Shown here: positions 13,196 through 23,726 of the stretch, piece after piece
Numbering within the stretch: position 1 is the first letter of the stretch
Layout: each line of letters begins with the position of its first letter
Source of the DNA: Heterotrichella gracilis
Taxonomy: Eukaryota; Sar; Xanthophyceae; Tribonematales; Xanthonemataceae
Direction: 5' to 3'
Length of the DNA: 64,000 nucleotides
NCBI GenBank assembly: GCA_032358255.1
Contig: JAULBX010026163.1
Span: 1-64,000 of the forward strand
Translations under genes and position numbers: made by a program
Notes under the pieces: generated by a model
Told to the model about the DNA's origin: nothing
The model's input: only the letters and a program-made list of their open reading frames with translations
Databases searched by the model: none

Positions 13196-13865
13196 TCAAG
13201 GCCATATGTTTGGTGGATGGTTGTGGCGCAAAGTGGTCAATTCGCCATGGTGTAGAGAGGGTGCTGCGTGGGCAGACAGGGCTGTGTTTTCCATTTCATG
13301 GAAGGGGGGGGGGGGAGCATTCTGGACGGTTGGGACGCTGCTTTGACAGCTCTACTGCAATGCCATGGCCTTATCAATTGGCACGTTGTCTCCTAGACTC
13401 TTTGTAAGTTGGTGACCCAATCAATACTTGATCAGTGCTACCACGCACGCCATGGTCCAATGGTTGCAGCCCGGCTTGCCTCTGTTTTCAGCAGTGCTGC
13501 CTGTGGTGTGCCCCCGTGTGTGCGGGCGTTTTGTTTCCCGATTTCTTCTTCTTCTATTTTTCTTCTTTCTTTCTTTCTTTCGGGCCGCAGCCAGCTGCCC
13601 TGGCTGTGGGCATTGGTGTGAGCTTTGGCATGTGTAGGCTATCCCGGGTTGGAGCACCGTTGCAACTTGCAAGCTCGTGCACGGAATGTGGCTGTAAACG
13701 ATATACAGGTACACGAGCACGCAAATTCGCACCAGTTTTAAAGTTTGGCAAACGGTGCCTTTCAAGCTGACCTGTTGGTTCGACTACGTGTGTCAACGGG
13801 CGGGCGCATGGGGTAAACCTTAAACCCATCTCCGAGTCGCTTATAAGGCGTACAGTACTTTTGGT

Positions 13866-14060
13866 GAAAAGTGGGTCAACTTACCGTCCTGCGCGCAGTT
13901 TGCGTGCCGCGCGTCAAGTTCCGCGCGCCGAGTTCAGTAAATTTCCTAAAATCTGGGCCATCTTACTGTCTTGCGCAACGCGCGCAGTTTGCGTTCCGCG
14001 CGCACCGTTCCGCGCGCACCGTGCAGTAAGTTTGCTGAAAACTGGACCAACTTACCGTAC
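13866..14060 (+). repeat. GCGCGC-rich short tandem repeat
   Basis: Units of roughly 85 bases with TCAACTTACCGT-like and GCGCGCAGTTTGCGT-like blocks recur two to three times with changes. No gene or family is recognised. Confidence 0.55.
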
Positions 14061-14228
14061 CAATCAGCCGACCAAGTCATTCGATGCCCGTTTCCTTGCC
14101 GTCCTGGTACGCACCTGGCTTCGCAAGGGTCTGTAGCCAACAACAAAGGCACCTCTGTCACGGTAGACCCTCCTAGCGGGACTCGGTCTCACCTAGGTGA
14201 GCTGACAAGCGCGTGGAACAACTTGGTG

Positions 14229-14307
14229 AGGTAGCTGAGCAAATAGTGCGTCGCCCTGTCCGGGTAGACGGGCGCAGCGAGTCCAGGTTCGATCCCCGGT
14301 CGCCCCG
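14229..14307 (+). other. tRNA-like remnant with Pol III box A/B motifs
   Basis: A box-A-like TAGCTGAGCAAATAG is followed about 50 bases later by a perfect box B (GGTTCGATCCC). I could not pair a seven-base acceptor stem, and the T-stem has a mismatch, so it is not a normal tRNA. It may be a tRNA pseudogene or the head of a tRNA-derived SINE. Confidence 0.35.
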
Positions 14308-15689
14308 ATAAGTTTCTCGTGGTGGTAGGAGTGGTACCTGCATTTTGCTTTTTTTTTCTTTGTGAGCATGCGGTACTTTGTTTTTGCTTTGTGCGGGTTT
14401 TACAAGCTTTTGCACGTCGCTAAGTTGCCTCTTATGTGCTTGTGTTCCATATATACTGTTGCCCCTGTCTTTACCTTTTGCTTCGCCTCAAATCTAGCCC
14501 AAGGCCTTGCACATGTGTACACATGCGGTGTTTAGAGTATCCTATATGCATGTGCAATACAGTACCTGAAGGTTGATGCAACAAGGTGGAGTGCAGCGTA
14601 AAGTCCCAGGTACATAAACTCCTATGGGAGGCTAATAGCGGCACACGTGCGGTGGCCGCAACCCCGGGTAAACCCTAAAGTACATTGGTAGCCATTACTG
14701 AGTAATTGCTGTGTACTATATAGACGTAGCCCCGCCACTAGCAGTTGGGAGCTACAGCTGCTGCCAATGGCAAGGGTACCACCAAGGATTGCTGTCAACA
14801 GGTGGGGGCATGCTTTGGACTTGGGGCTCTGCTTACCTCACCAAGTTGGGGCTCTGCTTACCTCAGGTTGGGGCATGGTTTGGACAATTTTCTCAGTATT
14901 TTTTGAAGATATCCACGTTACATTTTCCAGCCGAAGGGCCGGACTCTATTTTCACCACTTTGCATAAACTTGCACAAACTGAGGTCCTGCTGCGTCAGCA
15001 AATTGGCTGTACCTGCGGCCATATACCCCTGCCCCCCCCACTTGGCGCAGGTGTAGTATTTCACCACGTGCTGTAAAATGATGGCAAATACTGCGAGTTC
15101 TGGTCAAAGTTTGTACTCAGTGTGTTGCCCAGCCGCTCGTAGCTGAGCTGTGCTGCACAGTGCTCACTGCTACAACCCACAGCTATGGCTAAGCTAGGCT
15201 ATGCCTTGTGAGTCATGCGTTTTTGGTGTGTAGCGAGGTGGACCACACCCTGTGTTTGTGTGTGTTGTGCCTGGCTGTCACCTGTGGGCATTGCTTATCT
15301 CTCTTTCATCTTTCTTACCCATATCACTAGACGTTTCACATTCAACCATGATTTTCCAGCTACCGTGGCACCAATTAGCCACTCACGCCCGGTACTGTAC
15401 TGGCCAGAGACTTCGCATTGCCCCAAGTACCCATGGCACAGGGGTGGGTGCCTCCTCATATGCGCCCAGTTCCACTGCAATCCCTGCCCTATGCCACCAT
15501 ACCCAAGGGCTCCTTTACTGCCCAGCTGTGTTCAAGAGCGGGCCAAAGCCTCCCTGGGTGCAAACCCTAAACCCTAAACCGCGATAACCCTTGCGACGCT
15601 TCTCCAGCCCCCGCCTCCGCAGTACACTGCCCGGTATCTGCCAATTAGCTCAGCTGGCTCACAGTCTCAGCTTGGTCAGGGTTTTTTTT

Positions 15690-16100
15690 ACCTCTGCGAT
15701 CCCAGCCCGGTGCCACAAATACCCTAGAGATCCCTGCTGGCTCACCACAGGGAGCGCACACAGGCCAGCTGTGAGGAAGCAACAGGGATCGCAAAGGTAA
15801 CAGACGGCTACCAGGCGGGACCAAGACGTTGAAGAAGCGCTAGAAAAGCGAAAGAACGCTGAGCACGACTGGCCTGTGCCACAACACCCAAGAACCCTGC
15901 TGGCTCGGCACAGGTAGGGCCATATAGCGGGATCAGCTGTAAAGACGCAACAGGGATCGCAAAGGTGATGCCGGCTACCAACCAGGACAAGCAGGGGGGA
16001 AGGGAAAACGCTTGAAGTGGGACATGGACTGGCCTGTGCCATAACCCATCCACAGCACAGGTCACCCAGTGGGCCAGCTGCGAGGGATCGCAGGTGATGG
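15690..16100 (+). repeat. Three diverged tandem copies of an approximately 160-base unit
   Basis: Blocks with GGCCTGTGCCA, CCCTGCTGGCTC, AACAGGGATCGCAAAGGT and CGGCTACCA recur at about 15690-15845 and 15865-16010, and partly at 16030-16100. The long minus-strand open frame over them is probably a by-product of the repeat. Confidence 0.65.
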
Positions 16101-16888
16101 TGGCGGTTATGGGAGGAGACACGCTTAGCGGGACACGAATAACCAAGCGCAGCTGCCCGCTCTTGTTGAACGTGCCCAGGCTGACGGTGGTCCATATGCA
16201 TGCCCACGCTAAGGCGGGCATGGGTTTCCTTTCCCCTCCTGCTAGCTATCGCTCCCTCCCTGGCATGGAGCTGCCATAGATAACCAGTAGGCCAACGTCG
16301 CAACCTGTTGCGCGGCGAGTATGGCAAGGTAACAAGCAACAAATACAGCAGTGTTATGCAATATGCGAATACGCCGCCGCCATATATACATGTGCCATTT
16401 TTTGAGAAAGCCAATTGTTTAAAAAATGCGAGGGAATTTATGAAAATCTGGTGATTATGTGGTGAACCTAGTTGCTTCGAGCTGTAACTGGCGAATGCAC
16501 AGCAACAACGCTCCATAATTTCCTGTCATGTAGCCTATTCCTGCATCTTCGTTACCAAGCCTGAGAATACCTGCCGTGGCAACAGGTGCGTCCATGCCGT
16601 GGCAAAACTTGTGTGTCATTTGCACCTGATCTCATGCCTAGGATGTCTCGTGTTTCCACACGTTCTAGCCTCTTCAGAGTCTGCGATGTAATTACACCTG
16701 GCCTAGATTGCACGTACCCCACTCTTGACCACCCCACAGCACCTTGTCTTGTGAATTTGCCCACGTCTCAGTGTTCGATGACTAATACGCCCTGGCTATC
16801 ATTCACTGTCGACCCAAACAGCCACACCCTTCCCGCAGGACTCTCTTCCAACCTCCTCTCCACCCTCTAGCCTATCCCACAGCCCGAG

Positions 16889-19229
16889 ATGGCGGCAACT
16901 TCCCTCGCAGTCCGCCCAAGTGCGGCGTACGGCACCAAGCGCCTCAAGGCGGCCAAGCCACGCTCCCTGCCAGCACCACCAGCAGGGAAGGTGGTCGCAG
17001 CAGCAAAGGTGGGGACCAGAAACACCTAGAAACCATGTGTTCGATGGCTTTTATCAAAAGAGCGGTTGGGTAAAGGCAGGGTGTGTGCACACATGATATG
17101 CGAGGCAGGGTTTGGGCTGGGCCAAATGTTCACATGGGGTTCATCCTAGGACTGCACGGGGATGGGTGGGTTAGTGGGACAGTAATTGAGGACCTGGAGG
17201 TATTCTACAGCTGGTCTTGCAAGCACACTGTCGTGCATCTGCACAGATCAGCCACAGATCGTTGGGTTGGCTAGGAGGGCATGAATGTGTGGCTAGCCAA
17301 GCCTATTTCACCTGTAGGGCACTGATGTGCTTGGATACACACGGTTTTGTTTCCAACATGATAAATTCTCATAGACGTATCACACTGTTGTCCTTGACTG
17401 TACCAGCACGTGGTTGGGACCGTGTGTCCCGAGTTTGCAGCTGGGTGTGGTTTCACCCCACCCAGTCACATCTGCCGTGCGCACTTGCCTGCTGCCGTAG
17501 CCTACACGCATCGCCACCCTCCCAGTATCTTCTGGTAGTTTCCAGTCCTGCCACACAAAGTATCCGCATACATTCCCACCTCTCTTGGAGGACCCTTGCG
17601 ACAGCCCCTGGTGTAGACCGAGGTTGTTTTATGCCTCCCCCCCTTGCTACAGGCCACCGTCAAGGCTCCCGCCAAGGTCCCCACCAAGTCCGCAGAGCCC
17701 AAGGTGCTAAGCAGGTGAGGAGGGGCATTACCCTAGGCTAGGGTACAAATACGTAGAACCCTTAAACCCTAAACAAGCTGGCCACAAGGTGCGCACAGCC
17801 CAAGGTGTTGCTGCTGTGGGACCTGGTGAGGCATGAATCCTAGGCTAGGGTCATTCAACTTCATGTACAAACACATCAAAGCAAGTACTAGTGCACATTC
17901 ATGCAGGGAGGACTTGTGCGCATTTATAGCAGCGGATGACACCACCCTAGACTAGGGTGCACACGCATGAAGCACCGTGCTTGGTTGAGAGGCAACCCAA
18001 AGCCCTGGTCTAGGGTATGCCAATGGAGCGCCAATGCGCATGCACATGTGCCCGCACGCACAAGAATTGCCCCTGATATCCCTTTTGCCTTGACACACCT
18101 CACGTGGTGCGCATTTGCCTGCACGCACAATCGCTCGCTCCAGATTCGGCCCTCAAAACCCCTTGTACGCCACAGGATCGAGGAGCTCAAGCTTCTGAGC
18201 AAGCTTGAGGAGGCAGGTGCCCTGTCCCTGCTTGAGAACAGCGGCATCACGCTCACATTCATCGAGAAGAACGGGCTGCTGTCAAAGGCGGAGCAGTTTG
18301 GAGTGCTCTCCAGGCTGGCGGACAGGTGGGGCACTAGGGTTGTGAGGTTTGTGGAGGGCCTAGTTAGCTTGTTGTGAGAGCATCACATGCAGCTCCATTG
18401 AGTGGCTGATTAGCTTTGTTACTAGGGTATACTAGTGGTTGTGCGCTCACCTTCATCGAGAAGAACGGGCTGCTGTCCAAGGCGGAGCAGCTTGGGGTGC
18501 TGTCCAGGCTGGCGGACAGGTGGGGCACTAGGGTTTTGAGGGTGGTGGCATTAGGGTTTTGCGCTCACCTTCATCGAGAAGAACGGGCTGCTGTCCAGAC
18601 TGGCAGTAGGCAGTACTTGCTTCCAATGGCAGTGCTTGGACCCTTGCTATTAATGGCAGTGCTTGGGCCCTTGTTTTAAGGTGGTTGTGGGAACGTTAAT
18701 GTTCACCTGCGGTGAGCATTTGGCTAGGGTTGGTAGGGTGCCACGCTCACCTGTATCTATTCAAATGGGGGGGGGCATAATACGGACGAGTTCGGGGTGC
18801 TATAATAGGCTGGCAGACAAATAGGATCTAGGGTGTCAAGGGTCTGGGTTGGTGAGGGTCTGGTTAGGGTCTGGCTAGGTCATCAAAAACGTTGCACCGC
18901 CCCTCCCTTTTGCCACCACCATTGCAACCACCACCGTTACTGTATGAATCAGCCATTTGGAAACACATGCACATGCACATCCACCCAACCAATCCCTCCC
19001 CGCCCTCCTCCACTTACCCCTCACTCCCCACCACTGCAGGAGCACCCCCACCGCCATCACCACCCTCGGCCTCGGATTCCTGGCACTGGCTGTGGCTGTG
19101 GTGGTGGCTGTGCCAGACGACTCCACCGCCCTCATTGCAGCACAGGCAGCGGTGGCGGCACCCCTGGTATCCACCGGCATGCTGGCACTTGCGGGGGGCA
19201 GCTTCCTGTCCAGCCTGCAAAAGTCTTGA
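16889..19229 (+). CDS. RIQ: RIQ/DUF1118-like thylakoid membrane protein (plastid-targeted)
   Basis: Four phase-consistent exons (16889-17008, 17653-17714, 18176-18325, 19040-19229) encode 173 residues. The start [18 protein letters not shown], rich in Ala, Ser and Arg with few acids, looks like a chloroplast transit peptide. The middle ([20 protein letters not shown]) matches the characteristic DUF1118 block of RIQ1/RIQ2, where IESLGLLSKAEELGVLS is usual. Two hydrophobic segments follow, and the protein ends in SFLSSLQKS, close to the plant ending. In Arabidopsis, RIQ proteins sit in thylakoids and affect grana stacking and light-harvesting organisation during non-photochemical quenching; the same role here is inferred. 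Partial copies of exons 2, 3 and 4 lie in the introns and after the stop. Confidence 0.85.
17790..17830 (+). repeat. Echo of RIQ-like exon 2
   Basis: The codons around AGCCCAAGGTG and a donor-like GGTGAGG recur about 90 bases after the true donor at 17714. Three CCTAG/CTAGGGT short palindromes (near 17731, 17846 and 17944) punctuate the same intron. Confidence 0.6.
18443..18610 (+). repeat. Two echoes of RIQ-like exon 3
   Basis: The exon 3' half and its donor recur at 18443-18525 (codons for [16 protein letters not shown], with donor GACAGGTGGGG kept). A shorter copy at 18561-18606 stops within the same motif. Both sit in the intron before exon 4. Confidence 0.88.
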
Positions 19230-19319
19230 GCATTAAAATAGCAGTGCTTGTGGCGGGCGGGGGCGCGGCGGGGCAAGCGCTTTGTTTGGCTTGGAGGAGG
19301 TCTTGGACCCTAGGGCAGG

Positions 19320-19740
19320 GTTCAGCACCGCCCTCATTGCAGCACAGGCAGTGGTGGCGGCACCGCTGGCATTGGGTTGCTTGCACTTGGGGCGGCTTTC
19401 TGTCTAGCTTCAGTGTCCCTGAAGCACCAAGCGGTGATTGGGATGGGGTGGGGCGGGCGCTTTCTCCCTTCTAGAAAAAATGATGAACCCTAGGGCAGGG
19501 TTTAGCACCACGCATGTTGCTGCGGTGGCCGCACCTCTGGTATCCACAGGGTTGTTGGCACTTGCAGGGGGCAGCTTTCTGTCCAGCCTGCAAAAGACCT
19601 GAACACCAATTAGCAATGTGTGGGGCATGGGCCTGCAGCCATTTTTGTTTTGATTTTTCTTTTGTAGAAATTAAAGGCAGGGCTTGGCACCACTCGTATT
19701 GGCGCGGTGGCGGCACCCTTGGCATCTACCAGATGTTTTT
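19320..19740 (+). repeat. Three echoes of the RIQ-like last exon beyond the stop
   Basis: Partial copies at about 19323-19410, 19503-19602 and 19685-19735 follow the TGA at 19227-19229. The middle copy is the best kept and ends with codons for [11 protein letters not shown] and its own TGA. They could serve as alternative last exons or be inert duplications. Confidence 0.85.
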
Positions 19741-20213
19741 GGAGCATGGGGGGGGAGTGGGGGGATTGGGTTTCATTGAAACTAATGGATTCTTATCATT
19801 TAATGGTGGTGACACTTGAAAGCAGCAGGATGATATCATACAGCATTTTTTATCGAGTTGTACGAACTGCTAAGCAAGCCTTGACAGAGTATCCTTTGTG
19901 ATAGTGATGTCATACGAGCCTGAGTGGCATGATGATGTGTGTTCCCAAGGCCAATTGTGGTCTTGAGTTGTGCGTGTTGCGTTTGCAACCTGCAAGTCAC
20001 TTGGTTCCCATTGTGGGGCTGTCTAGCTTTGCCAGCGTGCCAGCACCTTGAATGCCTCTCATGAAATACGATCGTCAAAGAGTTCCTTAGCGTCTTATAG
20101 TTACAGTACATAAATTGCAAATATTTTAAAAACTGTCACAACGTTTCTCTTTCACTGGACTTTCAAAAGGAAGTGCCATAAATATCATAAGATAATGCAA
20201 CATGTTTACTCAG

Positions 20214-21983
20214 TCAGTCGCAGATCTTGACATTGCAATTGTTTGCAAAGAATGTGCACAAAGCCCGCCATTCTGCCTCCGAGGAGTCCAGCAACACACT
20301 GTCCACAAAAATGGGCCCGGTCACTGTTAGCTGCCCAGGCGCCGCCCCCGCCTGCCTCGCCACATGTGGTCCAACCTCATACTTGTAGAGCACACCATGC
20401 CTGCCCTTCACCTCAAAGGCAACATCCACATGCGCAAAATATGGGTCCATGGTGATTGTGCATGTCAGCCTGGACACATCGGTGGGGAGGTGCATGGCGA
20501 TGCTACGCTGCAAGTCATCCTTCTCGTCGCCTGACAAGCGTGAAGGGAACAGGGTCACCTCCAGGGTGTGGAGAGATGGCAGGAAGGGGAGGTCGAGGAT
20601 GGGGGAGCCGCGTACCCACTCTGTCAACGAAGCATCGCACAAAAAAAGCTCCTCCAGGTGCTGCATGCCTGCCAATGCCTGCTTCATGCCCGCCCCTGGC
20701 CAGAATGGACACAACTCGAGGGAGATCAGCTGGGTGAGGGGCGCCATCGCTGCATACAAGAGGTTGGCGCAGTAGCCCCCATGGCCAAACACACCCGGGC
20801 GCTCCACCGTATCGCCTTGTATACCTTGGTAGTTGAGGTGCAAGCTCTTCAGGGATGTGGGTAGGCTGCCGGTGCCAATCACCCCTGAGTTCTCCCCCAA
20901 TGCCATGCCATGATCAAGGCTAAGGCTGGTCAATGCCGACAGGGTCAAAAGCCCGACTGGAAAGGGCCCCACCACATCAGCTAATTCCAAAAAACGGATG
21001 GAGAGGACGCTGAGCTGTGGAAGCTTGGACAGGGCTTCCATCCACCCCATGTTGGAAGGGGGTGGACAGATGGCCCTTGACATCCCCACATGCATGAGCT
21101 TGGGCAGAGGGGGCAGGCTGGCCAGAACACTGAGAGCGGTCCCAATTTCGTTCATGTCCAGCCTTGTCAGGCTGACCAAGCCAGACAGCCCTTTCAACGC
21201 CTCGCCATATGCTTGCCTGCTGTTGAGGCCCAAACCCAGTCTCACAAGGCCGGTGAGATTGCCCAGCGCTTGAAGTGCCTGTGGGTACCTCGTTAGCGCT
21301 TCGGAGTTGAAGGAATATTTGAGGTCTAGTTCGCGCAGGCTAGTTAGGCCGCCGACACACTGGCATGTCTGGAGTAGTAGGCTGGCCTCCCTGCTGACTT
21401 TGTTTTCTGGATCATGTACATACGATTCGCTGATGCAGAACGAATCTAGCTCCAAGATCTGCAGCATCTTCAGGCCGCACAGCACTTCTAGGCGTGCCTT
21501 GTAGGCTGCTATGACCTCCATCATCCGCGGCTCACGGTCACAACAAACCCATAGCTTGACTCCCTTCAGGGTGAGGAGAGCAGCTGGTGACACCGACGTG
21601 AGCAAGGGCTGTGAAGCGCGATCCAGGGTCAGGCTGGTGGTGGCTGCCAGGCGTGGTGGCAGGGCTAGCCCGGCCTCCACAGGTGACTCAGAGGACAAGA
21701 ACCCAATTAAGCTTTCCTGCGCGGCTCCCAGCTGCATGGCAAATTGAAGCGTAACTCCCACCGCTCCTCTCAACTTCTCGCTGAAAATTTCGAGGCAACT
21801 GCCAAAGTCAACCTCGGCCCACGCTGGGCTGGGGCCTCGCAGGGCTGACCTCCACCGCTTGCACACCAGCTGCAGTTGAATCCTTTGGTCAAGGGGCATG
21901 CGGCCGAACACCACCTGAAGGATCTTCACAGGCAGGTGGTGTATGGTGAACTGGGGCTGCATGGTTGAAGTTGCCTCTGCCAT
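20214..21983 (-). CDS. F-box / leucine-rich-repeat protein, intact copy
   Basis: A single-exon frame of 589 residues if started at the ATG at 21983; an in-frame upstream ATG at 22070 would add 29. I prefer 21983 because the plus-strand copy is alignable from the matching ATG. The N-terminus has an F-box-like segment (HHLPVKILQVVFGRMPLDQR, then LQLVCKRW), which would bind Skp1 in an SCF ubiquitin ligase. It is followed by irregular leucine-rich repeats such as LTGLVRLGLGLNS, LVSLTRLDMNEIG and LSALTSLSLDHG, which probably select the substrate. It is the left half of a large inverted repeat whose right half holds a broken paralogue transcribed away from it. The upstream region is therefore shared and bidirectional. 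Target unknown. Confidence 0.8.
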   Translation of the reverse strand: MAEATSTMQPQFTIHHLPVKILQVVFGRMPLDQRIQLQLVCKRWRSALRGPSPAWAEVDFGSCLEIFSEKLRGAVGVTLQFAMQLGAAQESLIGFLSSESPVEAGLALPPRLAATTSLTLDRASQPLLTSVSPAALLTLKGVKLWVCCDREPRMMEVIAAYKARLEVLCGLKMLQILELDSFCISESYVHDPENKVSREASLLLQTCQCVGGLTSLRELDLKYSFNSEALTRYPQALQALGNLTGLVRLGLGLNSRQAYGEALKGLSGLVSLTRLDMNEIGTALSVLASLPPLPKLMHVGMSRAICPPPSNMGWMEALSKLPQLSVLSIRFLELADVVGPFPVGLLTLSALTSLSLDHGMALGENSGVIGTGSLPTSLKSLHLNYQGIQGDTVERPGVFGHGGYCANLLYAAMAPLTQLISLELCPFWPGAGMKQALAGMQHLEELFLCDASLTEWVRGSPILDLPFLPSLHTLEVTLFPSRLSGDEKDDLQRSIAMHLPTDVSRLTCTITMDPYFAHVDVAFEVKGRHGVLYKYEVGPHVARQAGAAPGQLTVTGPIFVDSVLLDSSEAEWRALCTFFANNCNVKICD

Positions 21984-22070
21984 CGGTGTGATGCCCACCT
22001 GCGGACGTTGTAAAAGCACCTCAGGGAAACTTAACCATAACTTTTCGGGGTTTAATAAACTTGTGTCCAC

Positions 22071-23700
22071 CAGTTTGCAGTAGCTAAAATAGTCAAACCA
22101 GATTTGCAGTAGCTAAAGGGTCCAAGTGGGAGGCACGGTGCGGTTCAAACTGTTTTCTAATCCTAAACCCGTAAACCCTAACCCCCTAAACCCTAAACAT
22201 TGCAACGCTTGCATATGGCGCTGTCTGACATGCCCAACAATGTGCTACGCTACCTCACCCACCTGTGGATACAGTGTTTTCTGCTGGCTCAAAACTGTTG
22301 TTGTGCTTCAACCTGCCTCCGCCTGACCCCTGACTGCTGGCACAGAAGTGCGAGAGTCCGTACAAAGTCCGGACACGATGGGTGCCTGTGTTGTCAGCCT
22401 GGACGCCCACCTGCAGCAGGCGCCCGAAACACCTCAGGGGAAACTGCCCAATATATATCTTCGGGGGTGAAAGGACCTCTGTGAAGTCATTTACAGCAGT
22501 TGACAAGCTCTTAGGAAAAGGGCACGGCTGCCTTGCAGCATGCGCACAGCAATGCATGCATATGCCAGACACACGCGCATGAGGGTGCTCGGCAGGGTCC
22601 CCCCACCTGAGGTCTGGCTGCCCAGCGACTGCTGCTGATCGCTGCAGCCTGCGTTGCCTTAGCGGTGTGAAGTACAAGGAGGCGGAACGTGCTACCAAAG
22701 ACACCCTGGAGTAGGGTGTTTTCGTACTGGGTATCCTTAGTGCAGCTCGATGAAGGAATAAAGGGAACTGGTTGTACACCGCCCCTTCCCTGATTAAAAG
22801 TCATACGTTTGTTTGGCGGTTTGCGGTTTCTATGCATGCACGGGGGAAGAATAAAAAAATATGCATGCATGCATCTGCATTGTAACGAATAATATGAGAA
22901 TTCTTTGCGACAAGGCGAGGATAAGTTCCAACCCTTTTTTTAACACCAAGGGTGTTGCGACAAGCATATGAACTTTGACCAGGAAAGAAGCAACCAGTTC
23001 CCTTTTGCCCCTTTCGATATCTGGACCATCGTGCCCAAGCCACTGGTATACCCTCGTGTCGCAACGTTGTTCCAGTGTGTCGATGCCAGCACGTTCCGCC
23101 TCCATTTTCACTAGGCTAGCGCACGCAGGCTGCAGCGATCAGGAGCAGTCGCTGGGCAGCCAGACCCTCAGGTAGGTTTGGTTAGCAGGTGGTGCCTGGC
23201 ATATGCCTGCATTACAGCGCGCCATCTGCAAGGCAGCCCTGTCCTTTTCCTGAGAGCTTGCCAACCACCGTAAACCATTTGGCAAAGAGTCCTTCAGCCT
23301 CTGAGAGTGATTGGGCACGTTCCCTGAGGTGTTTTTGGCACCTTTTGCAGGTGGGCATCGAGCTGATGTCATCAACACAAGCACCGTAGTGTACGCACTT
23401 CTCTCAGTTTGTGTCAGCAGTCGGAGATCAGACCGCGTCAGTTTGAAGCAAGAACAGCCAGTTTGGGCTAGCAGACTACACTGTAGGCCACAGGTGGGTG
23501 AGGGCGGAGGACATGATGTGCATGTCAGGCAGTGACATAATGCACGCATTGCAGTGTTCATCCACGCCGGGCCCCCCGCCCCCCACTTGGGACCCTTTAG
23601 CTATTGCAATTCTGGTAGATAATTTTAGCTACTGCAGAACTGATAGAAATAGGTCATGTGAACCCCAAATAGCAATGGTCAAGTTCCCCAGGCCTTGCAA
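22071..23700. other. Divergent upstream region and spacer of the F-box inverted repeat
   Basis: No supported gene. It holds the non-coding part of both arms, a telomere-like block (about 22165-22200, AAACCCTAAACCCCCTAA type) present only in the left arm, and a GCATGCATGCATC tract near 22863 in the spacer. Confidence 0.6.
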
Positions 23701-23726
23701 TTTCCGCAGGTGGGCAGCAAACTCCG

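Larger units (their letters stand above)
13200..16880. other. Intergenic stretch between the ARM and RIQ-like genes
   Basis: Apart from the two repeat blocks and the tRNA-like remnant listed separately, there is only weak low-complexity sequence, including a TTCTTTCTTTC tract near 13555. No coding region is supported. Confidence 0.6.

Noticed and set aside
15659-16516. 285-codon minus-strand open frame
   Set aside because: It runs across tandem repeats, has no domain, signal or splice support, and the repeat itself explains the lack of stops.
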